From Telopea speciosissima (taxonomy: Eukaryota > Streptophyta > Magnoliopsida > Proteales > Proteaceae), in assembly GCF_018873765.1 (NCBI RefSeq), contig NC_057925.1, positions 45,539,010 to 45,603,009 on the forward strand: a DNA stretch of 64,000 bases. The letters run 5' to 3'. Below the pieces are notes generated by a model. The model did no database searches, had not been told where the DNA came from, and was given only the letters and a program-made list of their open reading frames with translations. A program made the translations under genes and the position numbers. This document shows positions 36,301 through 47,510 of the stretch, piece by piece. Every line of letters begins with the position of its first letter. Within the stretch, counting starts at the first letter, position 1.

Positions 36301-37468
36301 ACTAAAACAGTTAATAACAATTAAAATAATTAAAATAAAGACACGTACTTAACTAATCCCGTATGCCACTCTACCCATATTATAGGCCCATTAAAGTGGC
36401 CCATTTTGACGAAAACACATTGGATCAAAGGCCCAACACATACGTAACCCAACCCAAAGTTTATTTCAAATAAAATAAGCCCATTTAAGTGATTTAACTG
36501 CATCATTGGGTTACCATTAGGGACATAGGACATACTGCAAGCTAGCCAACATACATTTAACCAATTTGATTCTGCACAGTTTAACAATTGTCTTCCTTTC
36601 CACCTTGACAACCTCTTATCTGATCTTCTAGTCAAATGATTCCAAATGCAGGCTAACCCCTTAGTGCAACCTTAGTTGACAAACCCTGCATTTGGGTTGC
36701 TATGGGCCCAATTAAGTGATGAAATTCTCAAATAGAAGGGTAAGTGCCAATTTTGTAATTTCTGGAACAGTTTAGACCCTTAAGAGAAAAGTAATCAAGT
36801 GACAGGACCAAACTGTAAATAGAATTTTGAAAGAAGGGATTTTCTGGTATTTAAGATGAAGTGAGAATAAAACAGAATTAAAGTTAGAAGATAGGGACTT
36901 TTAGGCAAATAATAAGATTTCTAGCCTTAACTAGTAAATAATATAAGTTGGTCATCATTTACTTCTCGACAAACAGCAAAACCAGTGGTGAGTTATCTTG
37001 GTTACAGTGAGCTGACAGAACTTATTCAAGAGAGAAAATTTTCAGGATATAAATCCCAACTTCCAGCCCTCTTAAACCCAACTGAATACCACCCAAAGGA
37101 TCAATTAAGGAAATAATATGAGAACTCTGAAATTGTATCTAGCGGAAGTCACCAGATCTAGTCTGAACTTGGGAATGGAACTTACAATAGAGAGAATTCA
37201 GGAGGTGAGACTCTAAGGTTTTGGTCGCTTACAGAAGGGCTTCCTTCTATCCATATCTCAGGGTGAAAGGGGTGGGAATTGATGGAGATGGGTCCAACCT
37301 ATGTGGGCTGCAAGTACCAACCAGAACAGGGATGAACCTGAAAGTACGGAAAAATCCAAGTAACAAGAGAAAGAAGCAAAGAAGATCAGAGAGAGAGAGA
37401 GAGAGAGAGAGCAAAACCACGAAAGGCAGCAACTCAATACTAAACTTCTTCAATATTCAGTTCATTCC
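36301..37468. other. Intergenic DNA with a GA microsatellite
   Basis: No gene or element recognised. A (GA)n tract lies at about 37389-37412. Confidence 0.5.
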
Positions 37469-37787
37469 ATTCTGTCCATTCAATCGCTGGGAAGCTTACG
37501 TATATAATGCTTGCTGTTAAAGCAAAGGACTCCTAAACAAGCTCTAAAATAATGTTAGAGTTTTAAACAAAACTCCAATCTAGACCAATCGACCAGCTAA
37601 ACAAGAATAAAAATTAATAAACATCAAATGATTCTGTCCATTCAATCCTTAGGAAGCTTACATATATAATGCTGTTAAACAAAGGACTCCTAAACGAACT
37701 CTAAATAATGTTTAGAGTTTTAAACAAACTCAAATCTAGACCTATCGACCTGCTAAACAAGAATAAAAAGTTAATAAATATCAAATG
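37469..37787 (+). repeat. Tandem duplication, 162- and 157-bp units
   Basis: Unit 1 (37469-37630) and unit 2 (37631-37787) both run from attctgtccattcaatc to tcaaatg, with small indels. Each contains ggactcctaaac and gagttttaaacaaa. No coding sequence. Confidence 0.9.
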
Positions 37788-40700
37788 GAAAAAATAACCC
37801 CAAAAAAATAAATAAACACCTTAACAACTCCTATTGGACTAGAATCCCGATGGTTTTGATTTGGTCAGACTCAGTTTGAATTTCAGGATCGGGTCATGCC
37901 GGTCTAACTACACAACTGCATCACCCCCTATAAGGATCCTGATGAAAGGTAATGAGATTGGATCAATAGAAAAACCCAATTTCTTAACTGTCAACAACTT
38001 CCAATTCATAGTTGTCAAGGCGGCAAGGCGACCTAAGGCGGTGGAGGGGTGCCTATGCGCTTAGGCAACAAGGCGACCAAGGCACCTAAGTATTATTTTT
38101 CAGCAGTGCTTCTATTTTGGTGCAACTCCTATTTCTCTCAACCTCTCCATCAGAATTGATTGAATTTTTCAGCAGTGCTTCCCCTCTATACAAGCACCAG
38201 TCGACCTGAGTTTGGTCCCTTTCCATTGGCTGGTTTGGTTTTTATCCACTGATTTCTACTTTCTAATTTTGTAACCTGTTGATAACTTGTGATCCGGTTA
38301 CCCTATTCTGTTCCTGTTTGGAGGATTTGCTGAATACCCTAGGACCTGCACTCGACCTTGCTATCAGCCCTATTGAGTGGCTGATTTTGGATTACAACCT
38401 TGGCCTACATCTGAGTTTCGGACCTTGTTTAAACCCTGCTGTTGGGGTTATTTTAGTTGACTGCTGTGAATTATTGTGGGTATACTTGGGGCTAAATTAG
38501 CCCTAATTTAGCCTTACATTAAAAATCTCAGCTATATGGGATCGGCAATATCCAAAATTAGTTTTTTTTATCAAGTTTTTGTATTGAATTATTTTTTTGG
38601 GTGAAATATTGAGTTTTAGTAAAGGCAAAAGGTTTTATGAACGGGCAGCATCTAAGGATGGGCACACCTAGTTGTGCCATGTGGAAGGGTTGTGGCAATT
38701 CCAACCATTGGAGCATGCAAAATTTCATATTCAAATTCAATCATCTGCCCTTCTATGTATTGTTATGCACCCTCTTGGTGGTTCAAGCACTGTGTGCACT
38801 CTCTCAGTTGTCCTGGTAATGCAAAAGTCGAACTCGAACCAGGGAAACCAACGGGAGATCGATTGCAGCCACGATCAACACAGTAAGAATGAACAAATTA
38901 AATAACTGAAACTTGTATTGCCTTTTTTTTTTTTTTGGTTTACATATGAAAGAAGAAGAAGGGGATATAGATAGATGAAGGGGGGATAGGGATAGGAGGG
39001 GGTAGGCTATCTCAGCCTTGGGTCTCTCACGCACAACTATCTCAGTTGTTGAACACAAGTCTTCTCAGACCACACACTTGCCAGCAATCAATAGAAATTC
39101 CATTAATCAAGTCTAAATTCAAGTACAACTGATGGGGCCTATTTATAGCTTGGCCTAAGCTTCACAAAATAGGAAGTCTCAAAAATAGAAACTAAATCTA
39201 ACTAAAAGGAAACAAAGGGCTAAAATAGAAACTTAAGAAAATAGAGACTTCAAAATAAAAGCTAAGCCTACTTTCTAAATCTGACATTAGAAACTAGTAC
39301 TAACTAGCTAAAACTGAATTTAGAAACTATCTAATCTCCTATTACAACCAAACTAAAAAATAGAAACAAGGTAAACTAACATAGCTAAACAAAAATAGGA
39401 ACAAAACTGTCCATATGTGCCCCAAATCACTGTTCACGTGAACAGTAACTCAGGTACTGTTCATGTGAACAGTAATTATTTTTTTTAAATTTCTGTCTTG
39501 GTCCCTTCTCTTCTTCATCCTTCTCTCTGGGCTGGGGCTGCCTTAGGTGATGCTCCATCGAACCAACAAGAACTTGCCACATCATTAGACCAGGCTCCCT
39601 CTCACAGCAGTTGAATCCCACAACCTTGTTGGGCTGGTTTTGGGGCTTGTTCCTGCGGGTACATATGGACTTGAGATCTACATCACGTCATCACCTGGAT
39701 ATATCAATTTTATTTTACCACTTGGCAACTCCATTTGAGCTGAAACTTGGCATGCAAGAAAGGGACCTTTGGATCTACTCATCCACAAAATTTCAGTCCC
39801 ATTTGACTTGCCATGTGGCAGAACTATGTGCACATCCATGAAAACCACTCTTTTCAGCAAAATAGTTTTTCTTACATATTAGTCCTTCACAAATTTCTTT
39901 TGCTTCAAAGACAACTCCCAAAAAATTATTGAAAGTTGAAACAAATAGAACTTAAAAGACAGAAATTCCTGGGTCGTTTTTGTGAACTAGACAAACAAAT
40001 TCTTGATACCTATGTTGTCCTATTTCATCCATTTATACCTTCTTTTACTTTACTTCCCTTAAGAGCTATTATTAACCTAAGGTTCATTGATCTTCTCTGT
40101 CTTGTGCCAAACTGGAATCAAAGCAAATCAAATCCATCACATGTTGATGTAGTTCAAGAGAACACGAAGGGCAGCAGCAAACCAGGCCATCAAACTGGAC
40201 CAAGAATTGACTAATATGTGTAATTTTGAGTGTCCAATGGGTTTTATGGGCCATGGGCTTTATATTTTTGGGTTTACTTTTGTAATGGATTAATTTTATA
40301 AGCCCAAATATCAGGGATTTAAGTCCCATACGGGATTTACTTAGTTTCTATTTTGTAATGTTCTAGAATAGCTTTTATTTTGAAGAGAGACTTAAGTTGT
40401 AAAGGATCCCGCCTACCAGATATAGGAGTTTCCTATTTTGCTTATTTCCATGAAGTTATAAATAAAGAGTAGGGGATCATACCCACTACCATTGATTTGA
40501 GGAACAAGATTAGCCTTGAGCTTGTGAGTTCTGTGAGAGACTTCAAAACTGATCTACTGTGGGATGCCAAGGCTAGAGTTGGTGGGATTTCCTCTCCACA
40601 GTTAGGTGAGAGGCCTAACATATCTTCTTTCTTCTTTTCCTTCTTCCATTAAAAGTCAGATTCCAAATATTTCTCCATCTTGGTCTTGCACATTCTATTG

Positions 40701-41280
40701 CTGTTTGTGTTTATCCTTTGAACTGCTATTTTGATTCCTAACTATTAGCATTGTTCCTCTTAGTTTCAGACCTGGATTTCTACAGGCGATACAGCCTATT
40801 ATCAGCCCATCGAGTCACTGTTTTGTTGGCAGTTTAATGCATGGTTTTGAGTGCTGTTACAACACTGATAAAAGAATTGAGAATTATATCAGAGACGGTT
40901 ATAATTCCAATGGATCTAAGATTAATCCACAAAACCTTAGGGATGCAAATAAAAGAATTGTGGTGGAGGGTGTGAAGCACTTGTTGTTAAATGAAACTAG
41001 AAAGGGCAACTCTCCATTGGGAGAATATAGGTTAAAATAGGGCTCTACATTCTTTTATAAAGGCTTTCAATACTTTGTCAATTTTTTCTAATTGTTCTGC
41101 ACAATCAAACCAGAAGCATCCCTGCTGCGTGTGTTCTGCCCTTCTATTTAATCTATTCCTTTCTTTTATTTCTCTTGAAACATGTGATCAGCCTTGGGTT
41201 AGTTGGTATCATACCTGCTCCGCCAGTTTCCATGCCCCTTAAGAAACTACAAGCTCCATTTAATTTACATACAATAGTAC
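37788..41280. other. Intergenic DNA, repeat fragments only
   Basis: It contains the AAGGCG-type piece (38005-38095), two palindromes at 39429-39473 and a possible LTR-like piece at 40240-40640 (TATA-like ttataaataaag at 40457, taagcccaaat, gcccatcg), for which I find no partner or target duplication. Frames up to 97 codons are not recognisable. A reverse-strand TATA-like ctataaatagg near 39141 suggests another LTR remnant. Confidence 0.4.
39429..39473. repeat. Two 18-bp palindromes ACTGTTCACGTGAACAGT
   Basis: The first copy (39429-39446) is a perfect palindrome centred on a CACGTG G-box. The second (39456-39473) has one change. The same motif with one or two changes is in the LTRs at 16566-16583 and 20397-20414. 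Confidence 0.85.
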
Positions 41281-44262
41281 TGATGCAGGTTCATCATAGA
41301 TATTGGCTTATTTCTTTAGAAATAGGCCTAGGGTTGAGTTATATACATGTTGGGCCTTTGTTCCCAAGGGTTTTCTATGTATTAGGTCACTTTAATGAGC
41401 CTAAACTAGGGGTACATAGGTTGCATACGAGATTAGCCCAATACTTAGTTTATTTTTATGTTTTCTAATTGAGCCGGTTCAAATTGGTTCAATTTAAGTG
41501 ATCATGTGACTTGGTTAAGTGGTCATGTGATGTAAGTTGGGCTGGATTAGGACTCTATAAGTCCAGCCATGTTTTGAGTCTATTTCCTTTAGTATTTTAG
41601 TTTCCTAGTCAATTTAAATTACCTAATAGGTTAGGAATAGGATTAGGCCATTCCTTTTTAGTGTCTAAGTCTATTTTTGAGTCTTTTATAGAAATTTGTA
41701 AGGGAGGCCAGCATTGGACACGAATTTGATTAATGAAAAAAGCTTTTGCTTGTTGGCTGCCATTGTTGCTGCTCCTGTGCTCCTTGTGAGTGTGCATCCT
41801 TGTGGTTCTATCAAGGTGGAAAGGGACTGGTGGAATCCGGTTGACTCCTTACGCCGTGACGGCTGGGAGGATCTTCTTCAAATTCGAAGGTGGCTTTATC
41901 CTTCACAACTGTCGAAGCTTGCTGCCAGTAGAATCTCCAGTAAGTTTGACGCCAAAATTCTTCTTCTAATCCTCTAATCCTTTCCCCCAATTGATCCCTT
42001 TATTTTTGGTTTGAATCCCATAAACCCTAACTCCATTAAAGCCCAAAACCTGCAACTCAATTCTGTCCAGAATTGCAGAATTTCAAAACTCATCCAAACC
42101 CTAACTTTTTTATACCATAATAGCCCTCTAGACCTGCCCATTAATACCCTATAAACCCCTTTCCCAATATCCAACCCTAACCCTAGGAATTGACCTAAAT
42201 CCTAGTGTTGTCCATTCAAACCAGCAGCCCCTTTTGTTATTTGATCTTGTTGTTTGGCTCCTAGTAGGTCTCCTACCTATCTAGGACTACATTAATTGGT
42301 ATCAGAGCTATGGCGGAGGGAACCTCCAACCAAGCTTCGAAAGACCCACCTCCATTCATTTTTAAGACCCGAGTTCGTCTACCCAATGGGAGCACAACCA
42401 TATTAATTGTTGATGAGAGGCGACGTGACAACATTATTTCACAATCCGTGGTGGATATGTTGTCCCAATCAGGAGAGATTTGCATCATGCCTACAGGTAA
42501 AGTTTGTGTTGAATTTGGGTGTTCTTCATACCATGATGGTGCTTGGTGTCAGCCGGTACCACATTCAAAGAATTTTATTGCAGCAGGTGGTGATTGGTTG
42601 GACGAGCGACAAAGTTGGATTGAACCTGAAAACAACTCGTGTGTCCTACCTGATCGACACCGTCTATACCATTTATTTACTCTAAAAGGGTTACAACCAA
42701 AGGTGACCACATCGACTGTAAAGCTACAGGGACTACCGAACATGTCAACTCAAACGCAAGTGGCATCGACTGTGTTTGAAGTTTCACCAATGGCAGATGC
42801 ACCAACAGAAGATCCTACTGAAGTGATCTATGTTGAAGAAACCAATATAGATAAGGCTGAACCAGTAGAAGATGAAAAGCTGATTGAGAGCATTCCAAAG
42901 GAAAACAATGACCTTCAAGATGCTGCTCTTGAAGAGGTGGAGCTTGTGTCTGATGCATTAGATGAGAAGGTTGCTAACACTGAAGGCTCTATGGACGAGA
43001 CATTGACAGTTGCTGCTGAGTCACAGGCAAAACACATAAAGTTTGTTATGCCACCATGGTTCTTCGAAGAGAAAGCTCCACGCATTGAAGACTTTATTCC
43101 CAATGTTCCTGCCTCATCGGAATTTTGTTTGGGGATGGTCAAAGCTGCTGATCACATGTTGATTCCCCCTCATCACTGCAAAATTCGAGGACGAATTTTT
43201 TCAAGTTGGGGAGAGTTGATGCAAGTTCATCATAGATATTGGTTTATTTATTTAGAAATAAGCCTAGGGTTGGGTTATATACATGTTGGGCCTTTGTTCC
43301 CAAGGGTTTTCTATGTATTAGGCCACTTTATGAGCCTAAACTAGGGGTACATAGGTTGCATACGGGATTAGCCCAATACTTAGTTTATTTTTATGTTTTC
43401 TAATTGAACCGGTTCAAATTGGTTGCATCCAATTGGTTCAATTTAAGTGATCATGTGACTTGGTTAAGTGGTCATGTGACAACTTAAGTGGTCATGTGAT
43501 GTAAGTTGGACTGGATTAGGACTTTATAGTCCAGCCATGTTTTGAGTCTATTTCCTTTAATATTTTAGTTTCCTAGTCAATTTAAATTACCTAATACGTT
43601 AGGATAGGATTAGGCCATTCCTTTTTAGTGTCTAAGTCTACTTTTGAGTCTTCTATATAAGTTTGTAAGGGAGGCCAGCATTGGACACGAATTTGATTAA
43701 TGTAAAAAACTTTTGCTCATTGGCTGCCATTGTTGCTGCTCCTGTGCTCCTTGTGAGTGTGCATCCTTGTGGTTCTATCACGGTGGAAAGGGACTCGTGG
43801 AATCCGGTTGACTCCTTACGCCGTGACGGCTGGGAGGATCTTCTTCAAATTCGAAGGTGGCTTTATCCTTCACAACTGTCGAAGCTTGCTGCCAGTGGAA
43901 TCTCCAGTAAGTTTGACGCCAAAATTCTTCTTCTAATCCTCTAATCCTTTCCCCCAATTGATCCCCTTTATTTTTTGTTTGCATACCATAAACTCTAACT
44001 CCATTAAAGCCCAAAACCTGCAACTCAATTCTGTCCAGAATTGCAGAATTTCAAAACTCATCCAAACCCTAACTTTTTTATACCATAATAGCCCTCTAAA
44101 CCTGCCCATTAATACCCTATAAACCCCTTTCCCAATATCCAACCCTAACCTTAGGAATTGACCTAAATCCTAGTGTTGTCCATTCGAACCATCAGCCCCT
44201 TTTGTTATTTGATCCTGTTGTTTGGCTCCTAATAGGTCTCCTACCTATCTAGGACTGCATTA
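41281..44262 (+). mobile_element. Complete small LTR retrotransposon with one ORF
   Basis: The 5' LTR is 41281-42294 (1014 bp) and the 3' LTR 43217-44262 (1046 bp). Both start TGATGCA and end CATTA, so the termini are TG...TA. The 5-bp duplication agtac is exact (41276-41280, 44263-44267). The primer-binding site TGGTATCAGAGC lies at 42297-42308 and the polypurine tract aagttggggagag precedes the 3' LTR. The 922-bp interior carries one ORF and no RT or integrase, so it is non-autonomous. The LTRs are highly similar, suggesting fairly recent insertion. Confidence 0.92.
42310..43344 (+). CDS. Retropepsin-like ORF of the small LTR element
   Basis: The ATG lies one base after the primer-binding site. 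There are 344 codons, the last about 42 inside the 3' LTR. Residues 16-100 resemble the protease region of Ty3-type elements: a VRLPNGSTTILIVD strand, then IISQSVVDML, then VEFGCSSYHDGAWCQPVP. The expected DSG catalytic triplet reads DER at residues 35-37, so proteolysis is unlikely. Residues 140-240 are acidic and low complexity. The end, HHCKIRGRIFSSWGEL, resembles the last residues before a polypurine tract. The open frame over this length suggests selection or youth. Function unknown. Confidence 0.65.
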   Translation: MAEGTSNQASKDPPPFIFKTRVRLPNGSTTILIVDERRRDNIISQSVVDMLSQSGEICIMPTGKVCVEFGCSSYHDGAWCQPVPHSKNFIAAGGDWLDERQSWIEPENNSCVLPDRHRLYHLFTLKGLQPKVTTSTVKLQGLPNMSTQTQVASTVFEVSPMADAPTEDPTEVIYVEETNIDKAEPVEDEKLIESIPKENNDLQDAALEEVELVSDALDEKVANTEGSMDETLTVAAESQAKHIKFVMPPWFFEEKAPRIEDFIPNVPASSEFCLGMVKAADHMLIPPHHCKIRGRIFSSWGELMQVHHRYWFIYLEISLGLGYIHVGPLFPRVFYVLGHFMSLN

Positions 44263-44267
44263 AGTAC

Positions 44268-44698
44268 CTAGGTATTTACTTTTCAAAGAGGATTGTGCCA
44301 TACAAATTTTATTTTGAAACATATAAAATGCACAAACAGTTAAACGGAACATATTTACCGAAAAGCTTGCTATCAAATAACCCCCAGCAATAAAGGGTAT
44401 AAAATATATATTGCAAGCAAACCTTAGAGCACAGTTTATGTTAAAGGCCGTTCTTAAGTACTCAAATACACAATCGTTAGAGTAAATACACACCTTTGAG
44501 TTCCTTGATACCCAAATTATCTACCTCTTGACAAAAAATCAACTTCAGAACCCCATCAATGCAATTAGCTGAATCCTGCCATATGGGGATGATCCCTTTC
44601 TTTATCCATTTCAAAGTCATGCATATATGGTAAGTCAAGTAACAAACGTGTAGGCAATCCATTGAAACCATCAGGCAGGCTAAACAGCTCATTCCAAG
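44268..44698. other. 3' flank of the TPR-PB1 gene
   Basis: Probably its 3' untranslated region on - plus spacer to the LTR element. The short - frames (44260-44493, 44477-44692) have no protein resemblance. Confidence 0.5.
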
Positions 44699-47050
44699 TC
44701 ACCTTTCTGCAACATGCTTGATTTCCTTGACCACATCCTTACATTCCAATTGAGTACTGGCATTAGAACTCAGGTTTGACACCTCACCTTCAACCACATC
44801 AGCATTGGATGAATGATTCTTTAGCACCACTGCAATGTCAGATTCAGAAGCCCCGGCAAGCTTAAACCTTTCAATAGCTGTATCCAGATTCTTCTTCCAG
44901 CCATCAGAACAAAGTTTAAACTCAACCTGAGACCGTTCAAAAAGCATGTTGCCCCAAAAGAGATGTATCTGAGATCTCATGACAACTGCTTGTTCTGCCG
45001 CTTCATCTGCAGATACCCCAGGACCCCCATTCTCAGAGGAACCCCCATCAACACCTGATCCTTGCTTCTTTCTTCTTTTCATGAACTCATCCCTCTTATT
45101 GGCACTTGGGTCTTTGAGCTCATTAACCCTCTGTTCCTCTAGCTTCTCCCACATTTCAGTTGCAGTCTTCATCTTCTCTTCAGCACTATCAAAGAGTTTG
45201 ATTGTTTCCGTAGAATCCCAACCCGAGAGATCAATCTTATTTGCAACGGTGAAGGACCAATGAAGCTTTGCAGTCTCAAAATGTTGTTGTCCCAATGCAA
45301 GCAACCCCTCATAGAAGTCCGGTTTGATTCGGAGAGCCTCTTCATATTTCTGTCCCGCTAAAGTATATTTTTCACGGACCCAGTCATAAGCTGCTTGAAG
45401 CTGGGCAGACTTCAACTCCATTGATGCAGAATCATCCAATGGTATCCGCTTTCTTGCTGCACACATGTGAACATTACCCCAGTTGAAAAAAGCCAGAGCA
45501 GCCACTTCTTGGAACTTAGAAGCAGCCATGTCAAAGAGGCTCTGAGCCTCCTCGCTCGTCACTATCTCCTCAAGAGCCTCTGAACAGAGCTCCATCCCAA
45601 ACTCATGCAAGTCAATATGAACATCAGGGTCAATACCCACGTGGGTCCGGAACAACTGAGCAAACTCAAATAACCAATCATCAATCTCAATCTCTTTGTA
45701 ATCGGCATCATCAGCAGCTCCCAGCTTCTCCTTCTGAACTTCTTGCTCAGTATCTGAGATCTCAGTGTCCACGACTTCATCCACAGAATCACCAGTTGAA
45801 TAATGGCACCCACCTTCATCTTCCTTGGCCATTTCGTCCTCCACAGGCTTCTCTTCCTCTTCTTCCACCAGAGGTGGTTCCTGCTCAGGATTAACCTCGA
45901 CAATATGCAACCTCAACATCCCCAACCCATTGGTTTTCTCTGTTTCAGTTTCCTTCAGAGGGAGGGCGTCCACAGAAGACTCTGCCAATCTGAGTTCACC
46001 AGAACAGGTGATAGTCACCAAATCACCATCAGCGTCCGTGTACTTGATCAGAACTGATTTAGAGGATGGAAACCGTTTACTCACAATCTCCCTAAGCATT
46101 CTGAAATTGCATTTGGCGGGCACCTGGGCAAGCCTGATATCATGATCATAAACGAGTTTCAATGGCCTCCATCGGGTGTCAGATGATACTGAGGCCTTCC
46201 CATTAACAGGCAACGAGGATGGTGAAGAAGAAGAAGACTGAACCTTTGAATTGTCCTTAATCGGATAAGGAGCGGATCCCAAAGAAGCTTTTGAAGGTTT
46301 GGAAACAGGTTTCGGCTGCTGGGTTTTCAGCTCCGGACCATCTTTGGCGACGAGAAGGGGTTGGGTCTTTTCAGCCTTGTTACCAGGTGACATCGTCGCC
46401 GCTGCTGCTGTGGCCTTTTTGGGAGCCGGCCGTCCCGGTAAACAAGCGCCGAGGGCGGCAACTGGGGCACCGCGAACAGCGGAAGCGCCGAGGGCAGCAG
46501 GGGAAGGGCGGCTCTGGAGATCATGCTGGGCTTCCTGGCGAGGCCCGAGCGCAACCCGCAAGCGACTGGCAATCTCCAAAGCGTCTCGGTGATTGGGATC
46601 AGCAGACAAGAGGGACTGCACGTCCTGCATCGCCATTTCGTACTTACCACGAGCCTCAAAAGCCCTGGCACGACGGAGGAGGGCTCGGCCGAAACCGGGC
46701 TGGACCTGCAGAGCCAATGAACACTCGGCGATGACGGTTTCGTAATCTATGGGCTTCATCTGCATCAGGCAAGCCGCACGGTTGCTGTGGAAGACGGCGC
46801 GGTCCGGGTGAGACTTGGGAGTGAGGCGAATAGCACGGTCGTACTGTTCAAGGGCACCCGCATAGTCTTTGGCCTGGAATAGCTTGTTCCCTTCTTCCTT
46901 GAGCTCGTGGGCTCGTTTCAAGAAGATTGAAGTATCCAAATCAACCACTCCATTTGCCGCCGAGACTGGGAGATCACTCGTGACTGCGTTTCCACTACTA
47001 CCACCACCACCACCATTAGCCTTCTTTTTCCTCCCTCCCGATTTCCCCAT
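44699..47050 (-). CDS. CLMP1: TPR and PB1 domain protein, CLMP1/Phox family
   Basis: A single uninterrupted 783-codon frame. Basic N-terminus MGKSGGRKKK, glycine-rich linker, then TPR repeats at about residues 46-165 (AHELKEEGNKLFQAKDYAGA and following) that in this family form a carboxylate-clamp type module. A PB1 domain lies at about 293-387 (RWRPLKLVYDHDIRLAQVP, KYTDADGDLVTITC), then an acidic stretch of about 390-450. The conserved C-terminal region starts around DDWLFEFAQLFRTHVGIDPD and ends with further TPR-like helices (MRSQIHLFWGNMLFERSQVE). Arabidopsis relatives (CLMP1, Phox1-4) act in chloroplast positioning or as HSP90/70-linked adaptors. Length and order match the family. The start is supported by the conserved MGKSGG N-terminus. 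Orthology to CLMP1 rather than another Phox member is inferred. Confidence 0.93.
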   Translation of the reverse strand: MGKSGGRKKKANGGGGGSSGNAVTSDLPVSAANGVVDLDTSIFLKRAHELKEEGNKLFQAKDYAGALEQYDRAIRLTPKSHPDRAVFHSNRAACLMQMKPIDYETVIAECSLALQVQPGFGRALLRRARAFEARGKYEMAMQDVQSLLSADPNHRDALEIASRLRVALGPRQEAQHDLQSRPSPAALGASAVRGAPVAALGACLPGRPAPKKATAAAATMSPGNKAEKTQPLLVAKDGPELKTQQPKPVSKPSKASLGSAPYPIKDNSKVQSSSSSPSSLPVNGKASVSSDTRWRPLKLVYDHDIRLAQVPAKCNFRMLREIVSKRFPSSKSVLIKYTDADGDLVTITCSGELRLAESSVDALPLKETETEKTNGLGMLRLHIVEVNPEQEPPLVEEEEEKPVEDEMAKEDEGGCHYSTGDSVDEVVDTEISDTEQEVQKEKLGAADDADYKEIEIDDWLFEFAQLFRTHVGIDPDVHIDLHEFGMELCSEALEEIVTSEEAQSLFDMAASKFQEVAALAFFNWGNVHMCAARKRIPLDDSASMELKSAQLQAAYDWVREKYTLAGQKYEEALRIKPDFYEGLLALGQQHFETAKLHWSFTVANKIDLSGWDSTETIKLFDSAEEKMKTATEMWEKLEEQRVNELKDPSANKRDEFMKRRKKQGSGVDGGSSENGGPGVSADEAAEQAVVMRSQIHLFWGNMLFERSQVEFKLCSDGWKKNLDTAIERFKLAGASESDIAVVLKNHSSNADVVEGEVSNLSSNASTQLECKDVVKEIKHVAER

Positions 47051-47510
47051 CTGACTCTCTCCGTTCCTAAATAGAAAATATTAATCTAAACAATCAAAGA
47101 AGAAAGTAGTGGGAGCTCTTCACACATTTAGATATGGATTTGCTTTTTACAGGTGGGATTGGTTGAGTTCCAACAATCGATTTGAGGAAGGAAAAAACAA
47201 AAGTGCAGTGCCCAATTGAAGACAGAGATGAGCAGGAGGAAGTACTGGAGAAATTCTGGACGAAAGATGGCGAGATTTTTGATAGCCCCAAAAACTTCGT
47301 AACCCTATAAAACCGTGGAGCCAACCGTTGTGTTTCTTCTAGAAACTTCTCTTCCCCGACTCGAAATCAATAGCATATAGCAGCAGTGTTAGTTTTGATC
47401 CTCGACTCCTCGTAAATGTTTATAGGTTAGCTTGGAGTCACGCATTACCAGCAAAGCAATTGAGCAATAAAGCAAAGCTTCTTCTCCAGTTCGCCTCAAC
47501 CAGGGTTTTA
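47051..47510. promoter_or_regulatory. Upstream region of the TPR-PB1 gene
   Basis: About 460 bp between the ATG and the next element. Probably holds the 5' untranslated region and core promoter on -. I could not identify a convincing TATA box or a neighbouring gene. Confidence 0.45.

Noticed and set aside
46291-46734. 147-codon + frame over the TPR-PB1 gene
   Set aside because: It is antisense to the GC-rich coding region of a conserved protein; the open frame follows from that composition.
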